Assembly (NCBI RefSeq): GCF_000147075.1
Contig: NC_014484.1
Coordinates: 2,311,501-2,375,500 of the forward strand
Origin: Spirochaeta thermophila DSM 6192
GTDB lineage: Bacteria > Spirochaetota > Spirochaetia > Winmispirales > Winmispiraceae
Length of the DNA: 64,000 nt
Reading direction: 5' to 3'
The notes beneath the pieces are model-generated. The model saw only the letters and a program-made list of their open reading frames with translations. It was not told where the DNA came from and searched no databases. The position numbers and the translations under genes were made by a program. Of this stretch, positions 9,071-18,082 are shown in pieces (the first letter of the stretch is position 1; each line of letters begins with the position of its first letter).

Positions 9071-10992
9071 ATGAAACTGCGAACGCGACTCTACCTCATC
9101 CTCATTTTGGTGGGCGTGTTGCTCTCCTTCGTAGTGGGAGCACTCGTCGTGCGGAACGCCGTGATCACCTCGCTCCAGGACCTCCAGGCCACGGGGCTCA
9201 AGGCCCTCATCCAGGCCCATGCCTTTCTCTCCCGGAGCAAAGACCTCATCGCCTATGGGAGCGAGACGCTCCAGAGCGCATCCCTCTCGGACCTCCTCGA
9301 TCGATGGAAGGAGAGCATACAGGAAGTGGACGAGGTGCTCCTCGATCTCAGCGAGCACCCCGGGGGGAGATTCCTCTCCCAGGACCTCAAGACGGACATC
9401 GCCAAGATCTACGCCCTCTGGGGGACGAACGCCGAGCGTTTCACGCTCACCGAGGAATACCTCACCGAGATCATAGAGAGCCCGGAGATCCCCGAAAACT
9501 TCAAACGGGACATTTTCCAGATCAACAACTACCTCACCACTCACCCGGATGCACCCCGAACCGCCCTCTTCAGGATCTCCCAGACTCTCACACAGCTGCG
9601 TATCACCGTATCCACAGTGGAGATGTTCGTGAACGAGCGCGTCGAAAGTCTGGTGGAGCGGATCGAGAGGCAGGTGGAGGTGATCACCACGGTGTCGCAG
9701 TGGGTGCTCATCGGCCTCACCCTCCTCGTCATCGGCCTCACCGCCCTCCTCGTGGCCACCACCACCCGCTCCCTCGCCTCCCGCATCCTCCGCATCGAGA
9801 CCGCCATGAACCGCATCCGCAACCGCGACCTCACCTCCCTCCACGAACTCGCCGATAGATCCCTCACCGCCTCCAAAGACGAACTCGCCCACCTCGCCTC
9901 CCACATCTCCACCGTCCTCCAGACCATCCGCGACTTCCTCCTCTCGGTCCGCGAGGCCTCCCGCAACGTCGAGGAGCTCAAGGACGTCCTCGCAGGCGGC
10001 GCCGCCCAGTCCGCCAGCGCCCTCAACCAGATCACCCGCACCATCGAGTCCATCCGCGACCTCGTCACCCGCCTCGATGCCAACCTCGACGCCACCACCT
10101 CCGCCATCTCCTCCATCGTCGACCGCATCCACTCCGTCGTCTCCCAGATCCAGACCCAGGCCCGCAACATCGCCGAAAGCTCCTCCGCCATCGAACAGAT
10201 GAACGCCTCCGTCCAGCACGTCGCCTCCCTCGCAGAGGACCGCCGTGCCCGCACCGCCGACCTCCTCTCCGTCATCCACGACGGCGGAGAAAAGGTCAGC
10301 ACCACCAACGAGGTCATCTCCTCCATCCACCGCGAAATCTCCGACATCCAGGAGATCATCGAGATCATCGACACCGTCGCCGAGCAGACCAACCTCCTCT
10401 CCATGAACGCCGCCATCGAGAGCGCCCACGCCGGCGAGGCCGGCCGCGGCTTTGCCGTCGTCGCCGAGGAGATCCGCAAGCTCGCAGAGTCCACCGGCGA
10501 GCACGCCGACCGCATCAGCCAGTCCCTCTCCCGCATCACAGACCGCATCCAGCAGGCCCTCCGTGCGAGCGATGAGAGCCACCACGCCTTCGAGAACATC
10601 CGCCGCGACGTCTCCCAGTTCGCCACCGCCCTCGACGAGATCGCCGCCAGCATGACCGAGCTCTCACGCGCGAGCTCCTCCATCCTCTCCGCCACCCAGA
10701 CCATCTCCTCCATCACCCAGAAGATCGAAGAGGGCGCCGAGACCATGCTCCAGCAGTCAGGCACCATCCAGGACGCCGCCGAGGGCTCCCGCTCCATCTC
10801 CTCAGAGGTCAGACGCGGCATCGAGGAGATCGAGCGCGGCACCAAGGAGATCCTCCAGGCCGTCACCGTCATAAGCGACCTCGCCCAGGAGGCCCGCTCC
10901 CGCATGACCGGCCTCCGCCACACCGTCGATACCTTCACCCTCGAGGACTCCCAGGCCGATAGTACGTCCCCACATCCGGAGGTCGCCCACCC
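9071..10992 (+). repeat. Mosaic direct repeat, copy 2 (chemoreceptor gene)
   Basis: Counterpart of 2128-4049 at a constant offset of 6943 bp. Identity begins exactly at the start codon and ends at 10992. The variable cassettes are 9188-9661 (sensor) and 10706-10825. The copies flank the TRAP/AraC island as direct repeats, so homologous recombination between them would delete or duplicate about 6.9 kb. Confidence 0.9.
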
Positions 10993-11005
10993 TGGAGTCG
11001 AATGA
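9071..11005 (+). CDS. Methyl-accepting chemotaxis protein (chemoreceptor 2)
   Basis: 644-residue chemoreceptor with the same architecture as the gene at 2128: TM1, periplasmic sensor about residues 40-197, TM2, HAMP, and a signalling hairpin with [17 protein letters not shown]. The first 39 residues and the cytoplasmic part are nearly identical to that paralogue even at silent sites. Residues 40-197 and a 40-residue patch in the C-terminal coiled coil differ, so ligand specificity should differ. The last residues diverge after HPEVAHP. The 3' end overlaps a small gene on the opposite strand by 71 bp. Confidence 0.92.
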   Translation: MKLRTRLYLILILVGVLLSFVVGALVVRNAVITSLQDLQATGLKALIQAHAFLSRSKDLIAYGSETLQSASLSDLLDRWKESIQEVDEVLLDLSEHPGGRFLSQDLKTDIAKIYALWGTNAERFTLTEEYLTEIIESPEIPENFKRDIFQINNYLTTHPDAPRTALFRISQTLTQLRITVSTVEMFVNERVESLVERIERQVEVITTVSQWVLIGLTLLVIGLTALLVATTTRSLASRILRIETAMNRIRNRDLTSLHELADRSLTASKDELAHLASHISTVLQTIRDFLLSVREASRNVEELKDVLAGGAAQSASALNQITRTIESIRDLVTRLDANLDATTSAISSIVDRIHSVVSQIQTQARNIAESSSAIEQMNASVQHVASLAEDRRARTADLLSVIHDGGEKVSTTNEVISSIHREISDIQEIIEIIDTVAEQTNLLSMNAAIESAHAGEAGRGFAVVAEEIRKLAESTGEHADRISQSLSRITDRIQQALRASDESHHAFENIRRDVSQFATALDEIAASMTELSRASSSILSATQTISSITQKIEEGAETMLQQSGTIQDAAEGSRSISSEVRRGIEEIERGTKEILQAVTVISDLAQEARSRMTGLRHTVDTFTLEDSQADSTSPHPEVAHPGVE

Positions 11006-11261
11006 CGAGGTTCTTCACCACCTCGCCGTACACCTCGTAGGGGATCTTCACCCGTTGGAGACGTCCCATCAGGGACCGGATCCGTGCGGCCTTTTCTTCC
11101 GAGAGAGCCGAGAGAAGGAATCTCTGCTCAGCCTCCCCCATGAAAAGGAGAGGGATGGCGATCTCCGCATCGGGGGTCCGCATGAGGATGTTGTGGAGGC
11201 TCACCGGATCGAGCCTGTGGGCCTCCTCGAGAATGCGCTCATGCGGTATCCGGGCCTTCAT
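10935..11261 (-). CDS. Small protein resembling a FliG C-terminal domain (tentative)
   Basis: 108 residues, all-helical in appearance. The pattern [20 protein letters not shown], then [20 protein letters not shown], recalls the flagellar switch protein FliG (DxxSLxxIL, then KRAxxxLxxxLExLGPVRLS). It starts with ATGA overlapping the cellobiose phosphorylase stop, so it is the last gene of the cellobiose operon. Its final 18 codons (from 10992 down) are antisense to the duplicated tail of chemoreceptor 2. That C-terminus was therefore probably acquired when the chemoreceptor copy arrived. The FliG relation is by eye only and the function is unknown. Confidence 0.5.
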   Translation of the reverse strand: MKARIPHERILEEAHRLDPVSLHNILMRTPDAEIAIPLLFMGEAEQRFLLSALSEEKAARIRSLMGRLQRVKIPYEVYGEVVKNLVIRLQGGRPPDVGTYYRPGSPRG

Positions 11262-13684
11262 GTCCCGAGGATCACCTCCACGACATGGTCTTTCCCCTCG
11301 GTATCGAAGGGTATACGGGCCGCTCCTTCGGATACCTCGACCGCCTGTCCATCCATGGTACAGCTCCGAACCCCCCGAGACACGTGCTCAGGGTTCCTCA
11401 CCGTGATCTCGTACCACGTACCCCGCACCTTCCTCCGCATCCTGAACCCGTCCCACTCGGGCGGCAGACAAGGGTCGATCACGATCCCGCCGTGGGTGAC
11501 CCGTACACCGAGGATGTACTGCGTCGCGGCCTGGTACATCCAGCTCGCGGTCCCTGTGAGCCAGCTGTTCCTCCCGAGCCCGAACTGTGGATGCTCGTCG
11601 CCCAAGATGTTCTGACAGAACACGTACGGCTCCACCTCGTAGATATCGATGATCTCGTTCTTCTTTATGGGATTCACCTGCCGGTGATACTGGTAGGCTC
11701 GCGCCCCGTTGCCCATCATGCACTCTGCGATGATCACCCACGGGTTCGCATGCAGGAAGATGCCTCCGTTCTCCTTGGCACCGGGAGGATAGGTCGTCAC
11801 CCCACCCAGATTCGGATCATAGTGGTCGTAGCCCGGGGTGCTCAGCTTGATCCCGTACCTGGTGTTGAGGTGTGTGTAGACCGCATCCAGCGCCTTGCGG
11901 GCACGCTCCGGTGTGGCGTTCCCCGAGATCACTGCCCATGACTGCGCATTGGTGTAGATCTTTCCATGGGCGTTCCCGCGCGAGCCGATCGGACTTCCAT
12001 CCCAATCGAAGTACCGCAGGTACCACTCGCCGTCCCATCCCACCTCGTTGACGCGGCGCTTCATCTCCTCGGCATAGGAACGGTAGGTCTCCGCCTTCTC
12101 CTTCTCTCCGAGGTGATCCATGAGGTCGGCGAGATCACGAGCCGCCTTGCTGAACTGGTGGGCGATGAAGAAGGACTCTGCCCCGGTCTTGAGGTTCACG
12201 GTATCGTTCCAGTCCGCAAACCCGAGGTGTGGTATCCCGTGGACCCCGGTATCGTTCCATGTGAAGGCCACCGCCCGTTCGAGATGCTCGAGCACACGTG
12301 CACTCTCAAGAGGTCTCCCCTCTTTATCCTTCTCATAGAAGGGGATCTCTTCCTCGAGAAAGGCATAGTCACCGGTCTCTGCGATGTAGTGACACACGGC
12401 GAAGACCAACCACAGGTGGTCGTCCCCATAGTACTGCGGTCGATCCTCCATCTCCCGCGCATCCCCCATGGTGGCTTCCATGGTCTTGGGGTTGAACTGG
12501 TGCATGGACGAGCCGTTCCGCTTCTGCACCGAGAGGAGCTTCCTGAGGAGCTTCTTCGCACGACCAGGTGCACCCGCCACCACGGCCATCACGTCCTGGC
12601 TCGAATCCCGCACCCCGATCCCCCGGGCTCCGTAGCCCAGCTGGTAGTACGAGAGGTACCTGGACCAGTTGAGGGTGACGTAACACTGCCTGGGGTTGTG
12701 GGTATTCACGAGCAGGTCGAACTCAGGATCAGGAGTTTCCACCTGACACACGTTGAGGTATTCTTCCCAAAACGCCTGCATCCTCGCAAAGGCGGCATCC
12801 ACCTCCTCCGGCTCCCTGAACCGTTCGATCACAGGCATCGCCTTCTCCACCGATTCCACCTGGCCCAGCTGGACGATCACCCTCCGCTCCTCACCCGGCG
12901 CGAGAGGACCCAAGTGGTGCATGAGGGCACCCACGTTGTCGCCCCGAAGCGGTTCGTAGTTGGAGAACTCACGCCCATCGACGAGTGAGAACGGCACCTT
13001 CCACGTACCGTACTCGTTCTCGCCCAGGAATCTGCGTCTGTCGGCCTCGAACGACGAGACCGGCCAGTTAGAGGTGAGGAAATTCTCGGCTCTCCCTATC
13101 TGCATAAAGGCGCACTGCCTCAGGACGAGGAGCTCCCCCGGTCTTCCGATGGCCTTGCTCGTCATGGTCTGGGGCACCCAGTCCGCGTTGGTCAGCTGCT
13201 TGAGGGCGTCGAAGTGGGAGTACTCCACCACAGGGATCAGGTCGAGGACCTCAACCGGATCGCTCCCCGTGTTCCGGATACGCACGTCCTGGAGGACCAC
13301 GCTCTCCCCCTCGGGCACGAAGACCGTGATCTCGGTGCGGATCCCGACGTACTCCATGAGGAACCGGGAATACCCCAGGCCGATCCTGCACTCATAGCGA
13401 TCGTACTCATGGAGGGTGGGAACATAGTAGGGGGAGTAGAGGAAAGACCGATCCCCCCTCCTCCCGCGGAGATAGATGGTGGAGCCTTTGAACTCCGAGG
13501 AGGGGAGCTGAGTGATGTACTTGGTGATCCGGTTGAGTGCAGGATCGCCTTTGCAGATCAGGAGCCCTCCCGTGTGATCCACGAACCCACCGAAGTCTAT
13601 GGTCCCTACGTAGTTGATCCACTTCACGGGAGTGCGTGGATTGGTGATCACGTACTCTCTTCCTTCGAAATGTCCGTACGACAT
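11258..13684 (-). CDS. Cellobiose phosphorylase (GH94)
   Basis: 808 residues, the usual length for cytoplasmic GH94 cellobiose phosphorylases. It splits cellobiose with phosphate into glucose-1-phosphate and glucose, saving ATP. The N-terminal beta-sandwich begins MSYGHFEGREYVITNP. The (alpha/alpha)6 domain contains GVRDSSQDVM and HLGFADWNDTVN, where the first Asp (residue 491) aligns with the general acid Asp490 of Cellulomonas gilvus. The start at 13684 has AAGGAGG upstream. It lies 21 bp after the beta-glucosidase stop and overlaps the small FliG-like gene. Regulation is probably by the divergent AraC gene at 15160. Confidence 0.95.
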   Translation of the reverse strand: MSYGHFEGREYVITNPRTPVKWINYVGTIDFGGFVDHTGGLLICKGDPALNRITKYITQLPSSEFKGSTIYLRGRRGDRSFLYSPYYVPTLHEYDRYECRIGLGYSRFLMEYVGIRTEITVFVPEGESVVLQDVRIRNTGSDPVEVLDLIPVVEYSHFDALKQLTNADWVPQTMTSKAIGRPGELLVLRQCAFMQIGRAENFLTSNWPVSSFEADRRRFLGENEYGTWKVPFSLVDGREFSNYEPLRGDNVGALMHHLGPLAPGEERRVIVQLGQVESVEKAMPVIERFREPEEVDAAFARMQAFWEEYLNVCQVETPDPEFDLLVNTHNPRQCYVTLNWSRYLSYYQLGYGARGIGVRDSSQDVMAVVAGAPGRAKKLLRKLLSVQKRNGSSMHQFNPKTMEATMGDAREMEDRPQYYGDDHLWLVFAVCHYIAETGDYAFLEEEIPFYEKDKEGRPLESARVLEHLERAVAFTWNDTGVHGIPHLGFADWNDTVNLKTGAESFFIAHQFSKAARDLADLMDHLGEKEKAETYRSYAEEMKRRVNEVGWDGEWYLRYFDWDGSPIGSRGNAHGKIYTNAQSWAVISGNATPERARKALDAVYTHLNTRYGIKLSTPGYDHYDPNLGGVTTYPPGAKENGGIFLHANPWVIIAECMMGNGARAYQYHRQVNPIKKNEIIDIYEVEPYVFCQNILGDEHPQFGLGRNSWLTGTASWMYQAATQYILGVRVTHGGIVIDPCLPPEWDGFRMRRKVRGTWYEITVRNPEHVSRGVRSCTMDGQAVEVSEGAARIPFDTEGKDHVVEVILGT

Positions 13685-13705
13685 GATACGACCTCCTTAC
13701 TCAAC

Positions 13706-15046
13706 TTACACTTCGAAGACCTCGTTCCCTGCGATCACCTCTCGATAGTAGTAGTAGCTGTCCTTTGGGATGCGCCGCCCGTCGAGGTAGTCGCAGTACA
13801 CGATCCCGAAGCGTTTGGTATACCCGTATGCCCACTCGAAATTGTCGATGAACGACCAGAGGTAGTATCCCTTGAGGGGGATCCCCTCCTTCACGATCCT
13901 CGCAGCAGAGGCGAGGTGGTCTCTGAGGTAGGCAATCCTCTCCGGATCGTGGCATGCATCCTCATCCGGCGTGAGCACGTCTTGGAAGGCAGCCCCGTTC
14001 TCGGAGACATACATCTCGGAAGGCGTGTAATGATCGTACACCCACCTGAAGAGACGATACAATCCCTGTGGCACGATGGCCCACCCCATAGCCGTTTTGG
14101 GATAGTGATCGGGTGCTTCCGAGAAACCACGTGGATTCTCCGGATCCGCCTTTATCGCCCGCTCCGAATAGTAATTGAGCCCGAGGAAATCCATCGGAGT
14201 GGCGATGATATCCAGATCCCCCTCCTGGAGGGGGAAGGAATCCCCAGCCTCCCTCACGAGTCGCTCCGGGTATCCCCTGCCGTAGAGCGGGTCGAGGAAG
14301 AGCTTCGCACTCTCCTCCCTGTACTTCTCCAGGGCGAGAAGGTCCTCCTCCCTCCTCGTGGCCGGACGCCCCACCGACACCACCTGGACCATCCCTATCC
14401 TCCCCTCATATCCCCCGTCCCGGAAGGCCCGGACCGCAAGGCCATGCCCGAGGTAGAGGTGGTGGAGTGCAGACATGGCGAGGTTCCAATCCTCCTTCCC
14501 GGGAGCATGCCATCCCAGGGCGTATCCAAGGACCGACGAACAGAGCGGCTCGTTGAGTGTGGCCCACATCTTCACCCGGTCACCCAGGGCATCGAAACAC
14601 GCCCTGGCATAGTCCGCGAAATAGAACGCCGTCTCCCTGGAGGGCCATCCTCCCTCATCCTCGAGGTATTGGGGGAGATCCCAGTGATAGAGGGTCACGA
14701 AGGGCTCTATACCGTGAGCGAGCAACCCGTCGATCAGCCTGTCGTAGTAATCGAACCCCTTCGGGTTTCGTTCCTTCATCGAATAGGGGAAGACCCTCGG
14801 CCACGCGATGGAAAACCGGTACGAGGTGATCCCGAGCTCTGCCATGAGCTTCACATCCTCTTCGTACCGCCGATACTGATAGGCACCGGGCTCACCGTTG
14901 TGGCCGTATTTGACCTTTCCGGGCATCCGGGAGAAGGTGTCCCAGATGCTCTCCCCCCTCCCGTCCGCGCCGAGCGATCCCTCGACCTGATAGCTCGAGG
15001 TCGCCACTCCCCAGACAAAGTCCTCAGGAAACAGGCCTTGCTTCAT
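13706..15046 (-). CDS. Beta-glucosidase (glycoside hydrolase family 1)
   Basis: 446 residues, standard GH1 length. It opens FPEDFVWGVATSSYQVEG. The acid/base Glu is in TLNEP and the nucleophile in YVSENGA; FLGLNYYS and SFIDNFEWAYGY complete the family signature. It hydrolyses cellobiose and short beta-glucosides; without a signal peptide it acts in the cytoplasm. The ATG at 15046 is preceded by TGGAGGACGT; a longer frame to 15085 lacks a good site. It is the first gene of the cellobiose operon, giving both hydrolytic and phosphorolytic routes for the same sugar. Confidence 0.95.
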   Translation of the reverse strand: MKQGLFPEDFVWGVATSSYQVEGSLGADGRGESIWDTFSRMPGKVKYGHNGEPGAYQYRRYEEDVKLMAELGITSYRFSIAWPRVFPYSMKERNPKGFDYYDRLIDGLLAHGIEPFVTLYHWDLPQYLEDEGGWPSRETAFYFADYARACFDALGDRVKMWATLNEPLCSSVLGYALGWHAPGKEDWNLAMSALHHLYLGHGLAVRAFRDGGYEGRIGMVQVVSVGRPATRREEDLLALEKYREESAKLFLDPLYGRGYPERLVREAGDSFPLQEGDLDIIATPMDFLGLNYYSERAIKADPENPRGFSEAPDHYPKTAMGWAIVPQGLYRLFRWVYDHYTPSEMYVSENGAAFQDVLTPDEDACHDPERIAYLRDHLASAARIVKEGIPLKGYYLWSFIDNFEWAYGYTKRFGIVYCDYLDGRRIPKDSYYYYREVIAGNEVFEV

Positions 15047-15099
15047 ACGTCCTCCAGCATACACATATGTGATGTGATCCATCAACCTGCGAGAGAAGT

Positions 15100-15113
15100 A
15101 TATCAGATGATAT
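15100..15113. promoter_or_regulatory. Palindromic candidate operator between araC-type gene and cellobiose operon
   Basis: ATATCA-GA-TGATAT inverted repeat, with a second palindrome CACATATGTG at 15062-15071. Both lie in the 113-bp divergent intergenic region. The position suits a regulator site, but no binding protein can be assigned. Confidence 0.35.
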
Positions 15114-15124
15114 GACCTTTTTCC

Positions 15125-15153
15125 TTGACGATATTACCTCTTTTTAGCACAAT
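15125..15153 (+). promoter_or_regulatory. Promoter of the AraC-family regulator, overlapping its start
   Basis: TTGACG (15125-15130), 17-bp spacer, CACAAT (15148-15153). The ATG begins 6 nt later, exactly where transcription should start, and no Shine-Dalgarno is present. This predicts a leaderless transcript. Confidence 0.6.
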
Positions 15154-15159
15154 ACGGTC

Positions 15160-16068
15160 ATGTTTTCTGTTTCCAAGGGAGAGCTCTTCCGAAACAACGA
15201 GAGGATACGGATATCCACCAACTTCCTCCCCTCCCGTCACGCACCGGATCACGGTGTGGATCTCACCTACATCCCCCACCATCACGACTTTTTCGAGCTG
15301 GTGGTGATCCTCGACGGGGAAGGATTCCACCACATCGGCGAGACCGCGCACTCGGTATTCCGGGGCGATGTGTTCATCATCCTCCCGTCCGTGCCCCACC
15401 ACTTCCAGGCCTCGCACCTGCGCCTTGTGAATGTGATGTTCCGGGAAGACGTACTGGAGCCCTACGAGCACGAGCTCCGACAGCTCCCGGGCTTCACGGC
15501 CCTCTTCACCCTGGAGCCGCGGGAGCGCCTCGAGGGGAGGCGCAAGGGGCACCTCAGGCTCTCGGGCTCGAGGCTCGAAGAGGTGGAACGACTCATCCAC
15601 CAGCTCATCCGCGAGGAGAACTCACGCGCACCGGGACACACCATCATGGCTGCGGGCCTCTTCTTCCAGCTGCTCACCGTCCTCGCCCGTGAATACCAGC
15701 GCCTCTCCACCCCGGAAGCCCACCGGATCCTCACGATAAGCTCGGTCCTCTCCGCACTCGAGACCCAGTACCCCCGTCGGTGGACACTCGAGGAGCTCTG
15801 CGCCAGGGCGAACCTCTCCCCTTCCACCCTGCGCCGCCACTTCATAAGGGCCGTGGGCATGCCTCCCCTCCGTTACCTCGCCTATCTCAGGGTGGAGAAG
15901 GCATGCGAGCTCCTCACCCATACGGACCTCACCATGCTCGAGATAGCGGAGGAGGTGGGCTTCCAGGACAGCAACTACTTTGCCCGCCAGTTCAGACGGT
16001 ACAAGGGCATCTCTCCCAGGGAGTTCCGCCGGATCACGCGGCGTGGCGTCTCCGCACCTGCACCCTAG
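15160..16068 (+). CDS. AraC-family transcriptional regulator (cupin + HTH)
   Basis: 302 residues. The N-terminal half is a cupin-like sugar-binding domain (HHHDFFELVVILDGEGFHHIG and FRGDVFIILPSVPHHF). The C-terminal 100 residues have two AraC HTH motifs (TLEELCARANLSPSTLRRHF and MLEIAEEVGFQDSNYFARQFRRYKG). It is divergent from the beta-glucosidase/cellobiose phosphorylase operon and is likely its regulator, with a beta-glucoside as effector (inference). An in-frame TAG just upstream forces the ATG at 15160, which has no ribosome-binding site. The stop shares CTAG with nadA. Confidence 0.88.
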   Translation: MFSVSKGELFRNNERIRISTNFLPSRHAPDHGVDLTYIPHHHDFFELVVILDGEGFHHIGETAHSVFRGDVFIILPSVPHHFQASHLRLVNVMFREDVLEPYEHELRQLPGFTALFTLEPRERLEGRRKGHLRLSGSRLEEVERLIHQLIREENSRAPGHTIMAAGLFFQLLTVLAREYQRLSTPEAHRILTISSVLSALETQYPRRWTLEELCARANLSPSTLRRHFIRAVGMPPLRYLAYLRVEKACELLTHTDLTMLEIAEEVGFQDSNYFARQFRRYKGISPREFRRITRRGVSAPAP

Positions 16069-17144
16069 AGGGCGAGCATCCGCTCCACCGCCGTGAGGGC
16101 CCGCTCCCGCATCCGCTCGTCCACGAAGACCTCGTACTGCTCATAGCGGAGCGCATCCCGTGTCTGCTCGAGGGTGATCTGGTTCATGTGGGGACATCGC
16201 ACCGAACAGAGCCTGAGCATCTTCTTCTCCGGATGGGCCGCCATGATGTTGTCACCCATGGAGCACTCGGTGAGGAGCAGGTAGCGAGAGGCCTCCGTGC
16301 TCTCCACATAGTCGATCATGGCCCTGGTGCTTCCCGCGAAATCGGCCTCGCGCACGACCTCGGGCGCGCATTCGGGGTGGGCGAGCACACACACATCGGG
16401 GAACTGGGCCCGGATCCTGCGCACGTCGTCCACGGTATACTTCTCGTGCACCTCACACCGCCCCCGCCATCCTATCACCGCCCCCTCCCACGAGGATCGA
16501 TCCCTCACATCGGCCGCATCCCTTCCCTCACGATCCTGGAGGATGGGTGAAAGCCCTCCATCCTCCTTCTTGAGGAAGAGGATGCGCCTTCCGAGCTGCT
16601 CGGCCACATTCGAGGCGAGGTACTGGTCGGGAAGGAAGACCACCGTGCCTCCGCCGAGGGCCTTCACCACCCGATCGGCGTTCCCCGACGTGCAGCAGTA
16701 ATCGCTCTCCGCCTTCACGTCCGCATAGGTGTTCACATAGGTGACGATGGGCACGCCGGGAAGGAGGGCCCTGATCGCCCGCACATCCTCTGCGGTGATG
16801 CTCTCTGCAAGAGAACATCCCGCCTCGAGCGAGGGGATGAGCACCTTCTTGGAGGGATTGAGTATCTTGGCGGTCTCGGCCATGAACTTCACCCCGCAGA
16901 ACACGATGATGGGCTTATCGGTTCCCGCGGCCTTCCTGCTGAGCTCGAGGGAATCCCCGCGCTCGTCGGGTACATAGGTATAGAGTGCGGGCTCCATATA
17001 GTTGTGCCCCAGGATGAGGGCGTTCTTCTCCTCTTTGAGGGCACGTATCTCGAGGATGAGCTCGGCCTTCAGAGGGATCTCCACCTCGGGGACGATCTCC
17101 CCCATCCGGCGCTTCATGTCCTCCTTGAGTTCCCTGAGCGTCAT
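16065..17144 (-). CDS. nadA: Quinolinate synthase NadA
   Basis: 359 residues. It makes quinolinate from iminoaspartate and dihydroxyacetone phosphate, using a 4Fe-4S cluster, in NAD synthesis. The three cluster Cys are in SLEAGCSL, SDYCCTSGN and LLTECSMGDN; the early ALILGHNYMEP motif is typical. An extra segment of roughly 25 residues (around LFLKKEDGGLSPILQDREG) lies before GRCEVHE, where most NadA proteins are shorter. The start at 17144 has GGGAGG upstream. No nadB or nadC is adjacent. Confidence 0.93.
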   Translation of the reverse strand: MTLRELKEDMKRRMGEIVPEVEIPLKAELILEIRALKEEKNALILGHNYMEPALYTYVPDERGDSLELSRKAAGTDKPIIVFCGVKFMAETAKILNPSKKVLIPSLEAGCSLAESITAEDVRAIRALLPGVPIVTYVNTYADVKAESDYCCTSGNADRVVKALGGGTVVFLPDQYLASNVAEQLGRRILFLKKEDGGLSPILQDREGRDAADVRDRSSWEGAVIGWRGRCEVHEKYTVDDVRRIRAQFPDVCVLAHPECAPEVVREADFAGSTRAMIDYVESTEASRYLLLTECSMGDNIMAAHPEKKMLRLCSVRCPHMNQITLEQTRDALRYEQYEVFVDERMRERALTAVERMLAL

Positions 17145-17209
17145 ACAGACCTCCCATGGCAGATCTCTTTTTCACAAAATATTACAAAACACATAAGGAA
17201 TCCAGACCC

Positions 17210-18010
17210 CTACAATCCCGCCTCCGGGACGAACACCACCTGGGGCCGACCGCTCACGGGATGCGAGATGCACACCACCTCGATTCCGTAGAGATCCCTG
17301 AAGAGTGCGGGATCGGCGACATCCTCCGGCGTCCCCGAGGCGAGGACCCTCCCCTCCTTGAGGCACACGAGCCTGTCCGCATAGAGGAGAGCCAGGTTGA
17401 TGTCGTGGAACGTGGCGAGGGCCCCCACCCCCCTCCGCCGGCACACACCCCTCACCAGTCCCATCACCCGGCACGCGAACCCCGGATCCAGGTGACTCGT
17501 CGGTTCGTCCAGGAGGAGTACCGCCGGCTCCTGGGCGAACGCCCGGGCGAGCACCACCCGCTGCACCTCACCCCCGCTCACCTCACCCACCCTCCGCCCC
17601 CTGATACCCCACACCCCCACCTCCTCCATCGCCTCCCGTACCGCCCGGGCATCCCTCTCCCCCTCCGGCTGCAGCCGCCCGAGGTGCGGCCACCTGCCCA
17701 TCCGCACCACCTCCTCCACCGTGAAGGGGAAGGGCACCACCACCTGCTGGGGGACATACCCCACCCTCCGGGCGATCTCCTTCTGGGAGAGCCTCCGCAC
17801 CTCCTCCCCACACACCCACACACACTCCACCTCCGGCTCGAGCACCCGGACCACCAGCCTGAGCAGCGTGCTCTTCCCCGCCCCATTCGGCCCGAGCACC
17901 CCCACCACCTCCCCCCTCTTCACCCACACCCCCACCGCATCCAGCACCCGCCGGTCCCCCAGACTCGCCCCCACCCCCTCGCACCGCAACACCACCTCGT
18001 CCTGAGCCAT
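17210..18010 (-). CDS. ABC transporter ATPase, siderophore/heme/cobalamin type
   Basis: 266 residues. Walker A is GPNGAGKST, the Q-loop YVPQQVVVPFPFTVEEVV, the signature VSGGEVQR, Walker B AVLLLDEPT and the switch FHDINLALLYADR, all typical of FecE/BtuD. It is the last gene of a binding protein-permease-ATPase operon, 72 bp after the permease. The start ATG at 18010 is preceded by GGAGGTGTCG. It powers uptake of an iron chelate or B12-like ligand. Confidence 0.9.
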   Translation of the reverse strand: MAQDEVVLRCEGVGASLGDRRVLDAVGVWVKRGEVVGVLGPNGAGKSTLLRLVVRVLEPEVECVWVCGEEVRRLSQKEIARRVGYVPQQVVVPFPFTVEEVVRMGRWPHLGRLQPEGERDARAVREAMEEVGVWGIRGRRVGEVSGGEVQRVVLARAFAQEPAVLLLDEPTSHLDPGFACRVMGLVRGVCRRRGVGALATFHDINLALLYADRLVCLKEGRVLASGTPEDVADPALFRDLYGIEVVCISHPVSGRPQVVFVPEAGL

Positions 18011-18082
18011 CGACACCTCCACCCATACCCTAGCAAAGCCCCCGCGGACACGCAACACACCCGCCTCCCGCAGGAGAGCCCG

